A stretch of 64,000 bases of DNA from Pseudomonas veronii (GTDB taxonomy: Bacteria > Pseudomonadota > Gammaproteobacteria > Pseudomonadales > Pseudomonadaceae), in assembly GCF_001439695.1 (NCBI RefSeq), contig NZ_JYLL01000023.1, positions 1 through 64,000 of the forward strand, read 5' to 3'. Shown here one piece after another: positions 34,777 to 43,006 of the stretch; within the stretch, counting starts at the first letter, position 1, and every line of letters starts with the position of its first letter. The translations under genes and the position numbers were made by a program. The notes under the pieces are model-generated. The model was given only the letters and a program-made list of their open reading frames with translations. It was not told the origin of the DNA and ran no database searches.

Positions 34777-37710
34777 ATGCCCAAAGGATTGATTCGCGCC
34801 ACTGGCGCCTTGTTGACTGCCGTTGCCCTGTACAGCTTGCTGGGCTTTTTGATTTTGCCCGGCATTGCCCTTCGCATAGCCAACCAACAGTTGGCCAACT
34901 ACGCCACGGTACCGGCCCGCATCGAGCGTATCGAGCTCAACCCGTTCAGCCTGGAAGTGACGCTGTGGGGCCTCAAGATCGGCGATCCTGGCAAGGAACA
35001 AGTGGGTTTCGAGCGGCTCTACGCCAACCTGCAGCTCGACAGCCTGTGGACCCGCGCCCTGCACCTGGCCGATGTGCAACTCGACAAACCCAAGACCGAG
35101 TTGCTGTTCGACAAGTCCGGCCAGTTGAACCTGGCGCAGTTGTTCAAACTGCCACCCAGCGAACCGACACCGGCAGACCCCAACGCCAAGCCGTTCCCGT
35201 TGCGGATCGAGCGGATCAAGCTGGCGGGCGGTTATCTGCACTTTGAAGACCTGCGCCCCAGCGAGCCAATCGAGTTCCTCTACGACAAACTCGACTTCGA
35301 GCTGAAAAACCTCAGCACCCTGCCGGAAGACAATGCCGACATGACCCTGGTCGCCGCCGGCCCGGAAGGCGGGCAGATCGACTGGAAGGGTAACGTCAGC
35401 CTGGTGCCGATCACGTCCAAAGGCACCCTGAAAATCACCGATGGCAAGATGAAAGCCTGGTGGCCCTATGTGCGCGACGCCCTGCCCCTGGTCCTCGAAA
35501 ACGGCGTGCTCAACTTCAGCACGGACTACACGTTCAGCCTGGCCAAAGAAACCGAACTGAACCTGACCAACACCGCCGCCAGCATCGCGCCGTTCGCCAT
35601 CAAGGCGCCGGATGGCCGGCCGTTGGTGCGCCTGGAGCGCCTGGACGTCAGCGAAACCACGATCGACCTGGCCAAGCAGCAGGTGGTGGTCGGCAAGATC
35701 CGCAGCAACAAGCTGGAAACCTGGGCCGCCCGCGAAGCCGATGGCCAACTGGACTGGCAGAAACTGTTCGCCAGCCAGCCGGGCAAGCCAGCCAAGGCGC
35801 CGGAAGCCGCCAGCGCGCCAGCAGCTGCCGACTCGCCCAAAGCCGCGCCCGCAGCGCCGAGCAAGCCTTGGCAAGTGCTGCTCAAGGATGTGCAACTGCG
35901 CAACTATCAGGTGCACCTGGCCGACCGCCAGGCCCAACCTGCGGTCGCGCTGGAACTCGGCCCGCTGAACGTCGATGTGCAGAACTTCGACAGCCTCAAC
36001 GGCAGCCCCTTCACCCTCAAGGTCGACACCGGCCTGGGCAAGCAAGGCAAGATCCAGGCAACCGGCGAGGTCAACCTCAACCCGGTCAGCGCCAAGCTGA
36101 AAGTGAATACCCAGGACATCGATCTGCGGGTCGCGCAGTCCTATATCAGCCCGTTCATCCGCCTGGAACTGCGTAGCGGCATGCTCGGCAGCAACCTCGA
36201 TGTGAACCTCAAAAGCACCGAGCCGCTGGCCCTACAGATCACCGGCCGGGCGCAGGTCGATCAGTTGCATACCCTCGACACCCTCAAGACCCGCGACTTC
36301 CTCAAATGGCAGCGCCTGGTGCTGGAAGGGCTGAACTACCAGCATGGCGACAGCCTGTCGATCGACAAGGTCAACCTGCAACAGCCCTATGTGCGCTTCA
36401 TGATCAACGATGATCGCACCACCAACGTCGACGACCTGTTGATTCCCCAGCCGGCCGACAGCGGCGCCAAGCCAGCGGCCAAGCCGGCCGCAAGCAAAGA
36501 AAAACCGCTGGGCATTCATATCGGGCAGATCGCGATCAACGACGGTTCGGCCAACTTCGCCGACTTCAGCCTCACGCCCAACTTTGCCACCGCGATCCAA
36601 CAGCTCAACGGGCAGATCGGCACCATTGACAGCCGCCAGGCCAAACCGGCAGCTGTCGACATCAAGGGCAAGGTGGATCGCTATGCACCGGTGACCATCA
36701 AAGGCAGCGTGAACCCGTTTGATCCGATGGCGGCACTGGATATCGCCACCAGCTTCAAACGTGTCGAGCTGACGACCCTGACGCCCTACTCGGGTAAGTT
36801 CGCCGGTTTCCGGATTCGCAAGGGCCGCCTCAACCTCGACCTGCATTACGTGATCACCAAAGGCCAGCTGAAGGCCGAGAACAAAGTGGTGGTCGAGCAA
36901 CTGCAACTGGGTGAGAAAGTCGACAGTGCCGATGCGGTAGACCTGCCGATTCGCCTGGCGATCGCCCTGCTCAAGGACTCTGACGGCAAGATCTCGATTG
37001 AACTGCCCATCAGCGGCGACTTGAACAACCCGCAATTCAGCGTGATGCCGATCGTCTGGCAGACCCTGCGCAACCTGGTGGTGCGCGCGGCAACGGCGCC
37101 GTTCAAGTTTATCGGTGGGCTGGTGAGCGGCGGCGGTTCGGAAGACCTCGGCAATGTCTCGTTCGCCGCAGGCTCCAGCGAACTGAACAAAGACGCCGAG
37201 GGCGCCCTGAACACCTTGGCCAAGGCCCTCAAAGAACGCCCTACCCTGCGCCTGGAAATCGAAGGCACGGCGGCGGCCGACAGTGACGGCAAGTTCCTCG
37301 CCGAGCAGCGCCTGGAGCGCGAATACCAATATAACTATTACAAGATCCTGCAGCGCCGTGGCGACAAGGTTCCGGCCCAGGCGTCCTTGCTGCAAGTACC
37401 GGAAAAGGAAAAAGCCCCCTTGCTCGAAGGTATCTACCGCACCCGCCTGAAACAACAACCACCGGCGGAGTGGAAAAACCTGAGCGACGATGAACGCACG
37501 GCCAAACTCAAGGGCGGCGTGATCACGTTCTGGAGCAGCAGCGACGTGCTGTTGCGCCAGCTCGGTCAGGACCGCGCAAGCACCATCAAGGACTACCTGG
37601 TCGACAAAGGGCAGCTGGAAGATGACCGGGTGTACTTCGTCGACGCCAAACTGGGCCAGGCCGAGAAGGATGGCCGGGTGGTAACGCAGATGCATCTGGA
37701 CGCCGAATGA
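34777..37710 (+). CDS. Large DUF748 / AsmA-like envelope protein
   Basis: This 977-residue protein has one N-terminal membrane anchor (about 8-32) and a long periplasmic beta-rich body of DUF748 repeats, related to the AsmA/TamB group that forms hydrophobic grooves bridging the envelope. Two alanine/proline-rich linkers (about 340-368 and 557-577) divide it. The last 190 residues contain an OmpA-like segment (SFAAGSSELNKDAEGALNTL, about residue 795). The related AsmA-like proteins support phospholipid transport and outer-membrane integrity; that role is inference here. Transcribed alone between the methyltransferase and a triple hairpin. Confidence 0.82.
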   Translation: MPKGLIRATGALLTAVALYSLLGFLILPGIALRIANQQLANYATVPARIERIELNPFSLEVTLWGLKIGDPGKEQVGFERLYANLQLDSLWTRALHLADVQLDKPKTELLFDKSGQLNLAQLFKLPPSEPTPADPNAKPFPLRIERIKLAGGYLHFEDLRPSEPIEFLYDKLDFELKNLSTLPEDNADMTLVAAGPEGGQIDWKGNVSLVPITSKGTLKITDGKMKAWWPYVRDALPLVLENGVLNFSTDYTFSLAKETELNLTNTAASIAPFAIKAPDGRPLVRLERLDVSETTIDLAKQQVVVGKIRSNKLETWAAREADGQLDWQKLFASQPGKPAKAPEAASAPAAADSPKAAPAAPSKPWQVLLKDVQLRNYQVHLADRQAQPAVALELGPLNVDVQNFDSLNGSPFTLKVDTGLGKQGKIQATGEVNLNPVSAKLKVNTQDIDLRVAQSYISPFIRLELRSGMLGSNLDVNLKSTEPLALQITGRAQVDQLHTLDTLKTRDFLKWQRLVLEGLNYQHGDSLSIDKVNLQQPYVRFMINDDRTTNVDDLLIPQPADSGAKPAAKPAASKEKPLGIHIGQIAINDGSANFADFSLTPNFATAIQQLNGQIGTIDSRQAKPAAVDIKGKVDRYAPVTIKGSVNPFDPMAALDIATSFKRVELTTLTPYSGKFAGFRIRKGRLNLDLHYVITKGQLKAENKVVVEQLQLGEKVDSADAVDLPIRLAIALLKDSDGKISIELPISGDLNNPQFSVMPIVWQTLRNLVVRAATAPFKFIGGLVSGGGSEDLGNVSFAAGSSELNKDAEGALNTLAKALKERPTLRLEIEGTAAADSDGKFLAEQRLEREYQYNYYKILQRRGDKVPAQASLLQVPEKEKAPLLEGIYRTRLKQQPPAEWKNLSDDERTAKLKGGVITFWSSSDVLLRQLGQDRASTIKDYLVDKGQLEDDRVYFVDAKLGQAEKDGRVVTQMHLDAE

Positions 37711-37716
37711 CCCCAC

Positions 37717-37818
37717 GCGCCAGCGCAAGCTGGCGCCCACTTCGAAAGCATTCCTGGCCGGAATAGAACAGGCCCCGACACATGTGCCGGGGCCTGTAAT
37801 GACCACATCCCTGTGGTC
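37717..37818. terminator. Three consecutive hairpins between convergent genes
   Basis: Stem 1 is GCGCCAGC-gcaa-GCTGGCGC (37717-37736). Stem 2 pairs ACAGGCCCCG with CGGGGCCTGT around a CACATGTG palindrome (37768-37797). Stem 3 is GACCACA-tccc-TGTGGTC (37801-37818). Each is nearly perfect, none has a long T run. They probably end transcripts arriving from both sides. Confidence 0.75.
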
Positions 37819-37902
37819 GGTCGCATGAACCCGTGAGGTGCATTGAGTGGATATCTAACTCACTCGTTGCCGCCGCCGCCTAGTTCAGCGATTGGTTGGG
37901 CG

Positions 37903-38505
37903 TTACTCTGCTTTCAGGCCATCGGCCGATACAGCTTTCACGCCTTTGATTTTCTTGGTGATGTTCACCGCGGTAGTTTTCTGCGCTTCGGTCACTGCGA
38001 CGGAAGAAGACAGGGAAACTACACCCTTGTTGGTTTCGACTTTGATGTCGGTACCCGGAATGCCTTTCTCGGTAACCAGGTCAGCCTTCACCTTGGTAGT
38101 GATCCAAGTGTCCGAAGTGGCCTCTTTGGATTTGTCGATGTTGTCGGCTTTTACCGCACCGCCAGCCAGCAGGCCGTCAGCGGATACAGCGGTCACACCT
38201 TTGATACGCTTGGTGATGGCGACAGCGGTAGCTTTCTGCGAGTCAGAGATGGCAACGGTCGAAGACAGGGAAACCACACCTTTGTTGGTCTCAACCTTGA
38301 TGTCCGAACCTGGGATGCCCTTTTCGGTCAGCAGGTCAGCTTTGACTTTGGTGGTGATCCAAGTGTCCGAGGTGGACTCTTTGGCTTTGGTCATTTCGCC
38401 AGCTGCCAGCGTCATCGGCGCCTGCGCGGTTTGAGCGAAGGCAACGTTGGCCATGGCCAGGGTCAGGGCGGTAGCAGTTGCGGTAGCGAGAGCGAACTTC
38501 TTCAT
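37903..38505 (-). CDS. Periplasmic protein with two BON domains (OsmY-like)
   Basis: This 200-residue protein has a signal peptide (ALATATATALTLAMANVAFA) and two BON domains, residues 45-112 and 130-197, that differ at only 11 of 68 positions. BON domains bind lipid membranes; E. coli OsmY, a two-BON protein, responds to osmotic stress. The near-identity of the domains suggests recent internal duplication or gene conversion. Standalone gene, with a promoter region of about 290 bp upstream. Confidence 0.87.
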   Translation of the reverse strand: MKKFALATATATALTLAMANVAFAQTAQAPMTLAAGEMTKAKESTSDTWITTKVKADLLTEKGIPGSDIKVETNKGVVSLSSTVAISDSQKATAVAITKRIKGVTAVSADGLLAGGAVKADNIDKSKEATSDTWITTKVKADLVTEKGIPGTDIKVETNKGVVSLSSSVAVTEAQKTTAVNITKKIKGVKAVSADGLKAE

Positions 38506-38750
38506 ACGAGTAACTCCTGTTTTATTAAAAGTCTGCAGTGTGTGAACCTTGATGCTGCAGCATTAACAGGACTATTGCAGGCACTGTGCCAAGTCGAACT
38601 CTTCAAATAAACCCTTTAAAAACAATTAGTTATAGATTGAGCGAATTTTCGGATTCGTGCAATTTGCATGAAGCAGAGCGTGCCTGCATGCAAGTTGCGG
38701 CTTTTGGCTGTGATTAAGCGTCTGATTTTTCGGCATTTTCCTGCACGCAT

Positions 38751-38779
38751 AAAAAAAGGACTCCGAAGAGTCCTTTTTT
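38751..38779 (-). terminator. pnp terminator
   Basis: GGACTC-cgaa-GAGTCC (38758-38773) is flanked by seven A and six T, active on either strand. Confidence 0.93.
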
Positions 38780-38800
38780 CAGCGTGAAGCCTGCGGGTAT

Positions 38801-40906
38801 TTAAGCGCCCGAAGCCTTGGCTGCTGCCACGTCTTTGATGGACAGCTTGATACGGCCGCGGTTGTCCACGTCCAGTACCAGCACTTCCACTTCCTGGCCT
38901 TCTTTCAGAATGTCGGTCACTTTCTCAACACGAGCGTCGCTCAGCATGGAGATGTGAACCAGACCGTCTTTGCCCGGCAGGATGTTGACGAATGCGCCGA
39001 AGTCGACGATGCGCTCAACTTTACCGACGTAGATCTTGCCGATCTCGGCTTCGGCAGTGATGCCCAGAACGCGCTGACGCGCCGCTTCTGCAGCTTCCTT
39101 GGTTTCGCCGAAGATCTTGATCGAGCCGTCGTCTTCGATATCGATCGAAGCCTTGGTCTCTTCACAGATCGCACGAATGGTCGCGCCGCCTTTACCGATG
39201 ACATCACGGATTTTGTCGGTGTCGATTTTCATCGCGATCATGGTCGGAGCATTTTCCGACAGTTCGGTGCGGGACTGACCAATGATCTGGTTCATCTGAC
39301 CGAGGATGTTCAGGCGCGCTTCCAGGGCTTGGCCCAGAGCGATTTCCATGATCTCTTCGGTGATGCCTTTGATCTTGATGTCCATCTGCAGCGCGGTAAC
39401 ACCTTTAGCGGTACCGGCTACTTTGAAGTCCATGTCGCCCAGGTGGTCTTCGTCACCCAGGATGTCGGTCAGGACGGCGAACTTCTCGCCTTCTTTGACC
39501 AGGCCCATGGCGATACCGGCAACCGGCGCCTTCATCGGCACACCAGCGTCCATCAGTGCCAGGGAAGCACCGCAGACCGAAGCCATGGAGCTGGAACCGT
39601 TGGACTCGGTGATTTCCGACACTACACGGATGGTGTACGGGAACACGTCGGCGGCTGGCAGCATGGCCTGAACCGAACGACGGGCCAGACGGCCGTGACC
39701 GATTTCGCGGCGACCGGCGCCACCCATGCGACCACATTCGCCCACCGAGAACGGCGGGAAGTTGTAGTGCAGCATGAACGGGTCTTTTTTCTCGCCTTCC
39801 AGGGTGTCCAGCAGCTGTGCGTCGCGGGCAGTACCCAGGGTCGCAACGACCAGGGCCTGGGTTTCGCCACGGGTGAACAGCGCGGAACCGTGAGTCTTCG
39901 GCAGAACGCCGACTTCGATGTTCAGCGGACGCACGGTGCGGGTGTCGCGGCCGTCGATACGTGGCTTGCCGTTAACGATGTTTTCGCGAACGGTGCGGTA
40001 TTCGATTTCGCCGAATGCTGCTTTGACGTCGCTGGCAGAAGGCTGGCCTTCTTCACCGGACAGCTTGGCAACGACCTGATCCTTCAGCTCGCCCAGGCGA
40101 GCGTAACGGTCGGCCTTGACGGTGATGGTGTAGGCCTGGGAGATCGCTTCGCCGAACTCGGCACGGATCGCGCCCAGCAGTTCGGTGGCTTCGGCTTGCG
40201 GAGCCCAGGCCCAGGTTGGCTTGGCGGCTTCGGCAGCGAGTTCTTTGACGGCGTTGATCACAACCTGGAACTCGTCGTGAGCGAACAGTACCGCGCCCAG
40301 CATCTGGTCTTCGGTCAGCTCTTTGGCTTCCGATTCAACCATCAGAACGGCTTCCGAGGTACCGGCAACGACCATGTCCAGGCTCGAGGCTTTCAGTTGC
40401 TCGTAAGTCGGGTTCAGCAGGTAGCCGGTGCTTTCGTGGAAAGCCACGCGCGCAGCGCCGATCGGGCCATCGAAAGGAATGCCGGAGATAGCCAGGGCAG
40501 CCGAGGTACCGATCATCGCAGCGATGTCCGGATCGGTCTTTTTGCTGGTGGAGACGACGGTGCAGACAACCTGCACTTCGTTCATGAAGCCTTCTGGGAA
40601 CAGCGGACGGATCGGACGGTCGATCAGTCGGGAAGTCAGGGTTTCTTTCTCGGAAGGACGGCCTTCGCGCTTGAAGAAACCGCCAGGGATCTTACCGGCA
40701 GCGTAAGTCTTTTCCTGGTAGTGAACAGACAGAGGGAAGAAGCCTTTGCTCGGGTCTGCGGTCTTGGCGCCTACAACGGTCACCAGTACGGTAACGTCGT
40801 CGTCAACGGTAACCAGCACTGCGCCGGAGGCTTGACGGGCGATACGGCCTGTCTCGAGGGTAACGGTCGACTGACCGAACTGAAATTTTTTGATAACCGG
40901 GTTCAC
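38801..40906 (-). CDS. pnp: Polynucleotide phosphorylase
   Basis: This 701-residue 3'-5' exoribonuclease has two RNase PH domains (about 1-230 and 300-545), then a KH domain (MKIDTDKIRDVIGKGGATIR) and an S1 domain (GKIYVGKVERIVDFGAFVNI). It works alone or in the RNA degradosome. GTG start, preceded by GTAGGA. It follows rpsO by 195 bp; in enterobacteria the pnp leader is cut by RNase III for autocontrol, and a comparable spacer exists here. Confidence 0.96.
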   Translation of the reverse strand: MNPVIKKFQFGQSTVTLETGRIARQASGAVLVTVDDDVTVLVTVVGAKTADPSKGFFPLSVHYQEKTYAAGKIPGGFFKREGRPSEKETLTSRLIDRPIRPLFPEGFMNEVQVVCTVVSTSKKTDPDIAAMIGTSAALAISGIPFDGPIGAARVAFHESTGYLLNPTYEQLKASSLDMVVAGTSEAVLMVESEAKELTEDQMLGAVLFAHDEFQVVINAVKELAAEAAKPTWAWAPQAEATELLGAIRAEFGEAISQAYTITVKADRYARLGELKDQVVAKLSGEEGQPSASDVKAAFGEIEYRTVRENIVNGKPRIDGRDTRTVRPLNIEVGVLPKTHGSALFTRGETQALVVATLGTARDAQLLDTLEGEKKDPFMLHYNFPPFSVGECGRMGGAGRREIGHGRLARRSVQAMLPAADVFPYTIRVVSEITESNGSSSMASVCGASLALMDAGVPMKAPVAGIAMGLVKEGEKFAVLTDILGDEDHLGDMDFKVAGTAKGVTALQMDIKIKGITEEIMEIALGQALEARLNILGQMNQIIGQSRTELSENAPTMIAMKIDTDKIRDVIGKGGATIRAICEETKASIDIEDDGSIKIFGETKEAAEAARQRVLGITAEAEIGKIYVGKVERIVDFGAFVNILPGKDGLVHISMLSDARVEKVTDILKEGQEVEVLVLDVDNRGRIKLSIKDVAAAKASGA

Positions 40907-41101
40907 GGTGTCCTACCTTCTTTGTGGCTCTTGGGGAACTTGTCTTCTTGCGAAATTCTTGGGCAATGTCGGGAATCGGCCCAACCCTTGTCCAGGGGTA
41001 AAACGTGTATCCAGATAAAACTTGAGGCTGGAAGCCTGCCATGGGCCAGCGGGAATCCCACTGACACACGGCAAACAACCAACCTCTAGCGCAATCGCTT
41101 A

Positions 41102-41371
41102 TTAGCGACGCAGACCCAGGCGACCGATCAGAGCCTGATAACGACCCAGATCCTTGCCTTTCAGGTAGTCCAGCAGCTTACGGCGCTGGTTTACCATGCG
41201 GATCAGACCACGACGGGAGTGGTGATCTTTACCGTTGGCCTTGAAGTGACCTTGCAGTTTGTTGATGTTGTGGGTCAGCAGTGCAACTTGCACTTCTGGC
41301 GAACCAGTGTCACCAACAGCTTGCTGATAGTCAGCTACGATTTGTGCTTTTTCTTGAACGTCGAGAGCCAT
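41102..41371 (-). CDS. rpsO: 30S ribosomal protein S15
   Basis: This 89-residue protein has normal length and the family core (GSPEVQVALLTHNINKL, HSRRGLIRMVNQRRKLLDYL). It binds 16S rRNA early in 30S assembly. Preceded by AAGGATTGCCTC. Flanked by truB and pnp as in most proteobacteria. Confidence 0.97.
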   Translation of the reverse strand: MALDVQEKAQIVADYQQAVGDTGSPEVQVALLTHNINKLQGHFKANGKDHHSRRGLIRMVNQRRKLLDYLKGKDLGRYQALIGRLGLRR

Positions 41372-41487
41372 GAGGCAATCCTTTTTTCAGGAAACCACCC
41401 AAAGGGCAGTTTCAACAGGCCAGGGACAAATCCCTGTATCTAAAAATGAGTAGTGACCGTGCCTGTTAACAGCCACCCTCGTTCCAG

Positions 41488-41548
41488 TTTGCGTAAAGGC
41501 TGATACGCTTTTACCACAAACTGGTTTCGGTCATTCTGACCGAATCAG
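41488..41548 (-). other. Hairpins at the truB-rpsO junction
   Basis: TCGGTC-agaat-GACCGA straddles the truB stop, and a larger stem CCAGTTTG/CAAACTGG enclosing GTAAAAG/CCTTTAC follows. No T run; likely a processing or stability element. Confidence 0.45.
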
Positions 41549-42448
41549 TCGACGCGGCGCGATGCGCCCGTCTTCGCTCACTTCACCGATACCGATAAAG
41601 CGACCGTTATGATCCTGTACCCGCACCATGCCGAATTTCGGCGCGTCCGGGGCACGTACCGGCTGGCCGTTGAGCCAGTAGAACGCGCTGTGCTCCGAGA
41701 AGTGCAGCAATGGCCAATCGAGCAAACCGCTGTCCGATGGCATCAAGAAGCGATCGACCGCTTCATTGCCGCCTTCGGCGTGTACCGCTTCCAACTCTTC
41801 CAGCGTCACCGTCTGGGCCAGGCTGAAAGGGCCGGCCTGGGTGCGTCGCAGTTCTGCGACATACGCGCCGCAACCGAGCTTTTCACCAATATCTTCCACC
41901 AGGGTACGGATATAGGTGCCTTTGCTGCAGTCCACGGCCAGGCGTGCGGTGTCGCCTTCACAGGCGAGCAATTCCAAGCGCGCAATAGTAACAGAACGCG
42001 GTTCGCGCTCCACTACTTCACCCGCACGAGCCAGCTTGTAAAGTGGTTGCCCATCGCGCTTGAGCGCCGAGTACATCGGCGGTATCTGACTGATTTGCCC
42101 ACGAAAAGCGGGTAAAGCAGCCTCGATATCAGCACGACCAACGGTCACGTCGCGAACCTGCAAAACATCACCCTCGGCATCGGCCGTGGTGGTGGTCTTG
42201 CCCAGTTGCATCAGGGTTTCGTAACCCTTGTCGGAATCGAGCAGGTATTGCGAGAACTTGGTGGCCTCGCCAAAGCACAACGGCAACACACCGGTGGCCA
42301 GGGGGTCGAGGCTGCCGGTGTGCCCGGCTTTCTCGGCATTGAGCAGCCAGCGGACCTTCTGCAAGGCGGCATTGGAGGTAAAGCCAATGGGCTTGTCGAG
42401 CAGAATGATGCCGCTGACGTTGCGACGGATACGTTTGACCTGAGCCAC
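41531..42448 (-). CDS. truB: tRNA pseudouridine(55) synthase
   Basis: This 305-residue enzyme carries the catalytic aspartate D48 in GHTGSLDPLATG and a C-terminal PUA-like domain. It makes the universal pseudouridine-55 in the tRNA T-loop. It lies 3 bp after rbfA, in the same operon. Confidence 0.97.
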   Translation of the reverse strand: MAQVKRIRRNVSGIILLDKPIGFTSNAALQKVRWLLNAEKAGHTGSLDPLATGVLPLCFGEATKFSQYLLDSDKGYETLMQLGKTTTTADAEGDVLQVRDVTVGRADIEAALPAFRGQISQIPPMYSALKRDGQPLYKLARAGEVVEREPRSVTIARLELLACEGDTARLAVDCSKGTYIRTLVEDIGEKLGCGAYVAELRRTQAGPFSLAQTVTLEELEAVHAEGGNEAVDRFLMPSDSGLLDWPLLHFSEHSAFYWLNGQPVRAPDAPKFGMVRVQDHNGRFIGIGEVSEDGRIAPRRLIRSE

Positions 42449-42451
42449 CGC

Positions 42452-42847
42452 TTACTCCTTGGCGTCTTCAGGTGTGGACGGATGCTGATTATCCTCAGCC
42501 ACGGCGCGCTCGATCAGTGCCGACAGGTGCGCGCCACGCACGACGCTTTCGTCGTAGTGGAAGTGCAACTGAGGCACGCTGCGCAGCTTCATTTCGCGGG
42601 CCAACTGCATGCGCAGGAAACCTGCGGCCGAGTTGAGCACCTTGATGCTTTGCGCGATTTCTTCGCTGCTGTCCTCACCCATCACGGTGATGAAGATTTT
42701 TGCGTGACCTACGTCACGGCTCACTTCAACGGCGGTGATGGTGACCAGGCCAACACGAGGATCTTTGACTTCGCGACGGATCAGTTGGGCCAGCTCGCGC
42801 TGCATCTGATCGCCGATACGTTGGGTACGGCTGTATTCTTTTGCCAT
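42452..42847 (-). CDS. rbfA: Ribosome-binding factor A
   Basis: This 131-residue KH-type protein helps mature the 30S subunit's 5' 16S end and cold adaptation (RIGDQMQRELAQLIRREVKDPR and LHFHYDES). Normal length. Lies between infB and truB; a strong hairpin separates it from infB. Confidence 0.95.
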   Translation of the reverse strand: MAKEYSRTQRIGDQMQRELAQLIRREVKDPRVGLVTITAVEVSRDVGHAKIFITVMGEDSSEEIAQSIKVLNSAAGFLRMQLAREMKLRSVPQLHFHYDESVVRGAHLSALIERAVAEDNQHPSTPEDAKE

Positions 42848-42901
42848 GTCTTGTTACCTGTTACTGCCACACGGTGAAACCCGTGGGGTCTGAAAGCGGC
42901 A

Positions 42902-42935
42902 AACGCCCGGCCTGACAAAAGCCAGACCGGGCGTT
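42902..42935 (-). other. Strong hairpin between infB and rbfA
   Basis: AACGCCCGG (42902-42910) pairs with CCGGGCGTT (42927-42935). On the minus strand it is followed by TTTGCC only, so it is a partial terminator or processing site. Confidence 0.6.
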
Positions 42936-43006
42936 GCGTTTAGAGTCCGGACGTTGCGCGGGGCATTTGCATGCCCACACGCGGCGTGGCTCCTGAAGTG
43001 CGCGAG

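Noticed and set aside
38954..41089. 711-codon open frame opposite pnp
   Set aside because: Antisense of a clear pnp; crosses the pnp promoter region and has no start signal.
42852..42864. Two adjacent TGTTAC near the rbfA start as a CbrB site
   Set aside because: They lie within the rbfA ribosome-binding region with no palindrome or sigma-54 promoter; probably chance, and a reminder that the hexamer alone is not specific.
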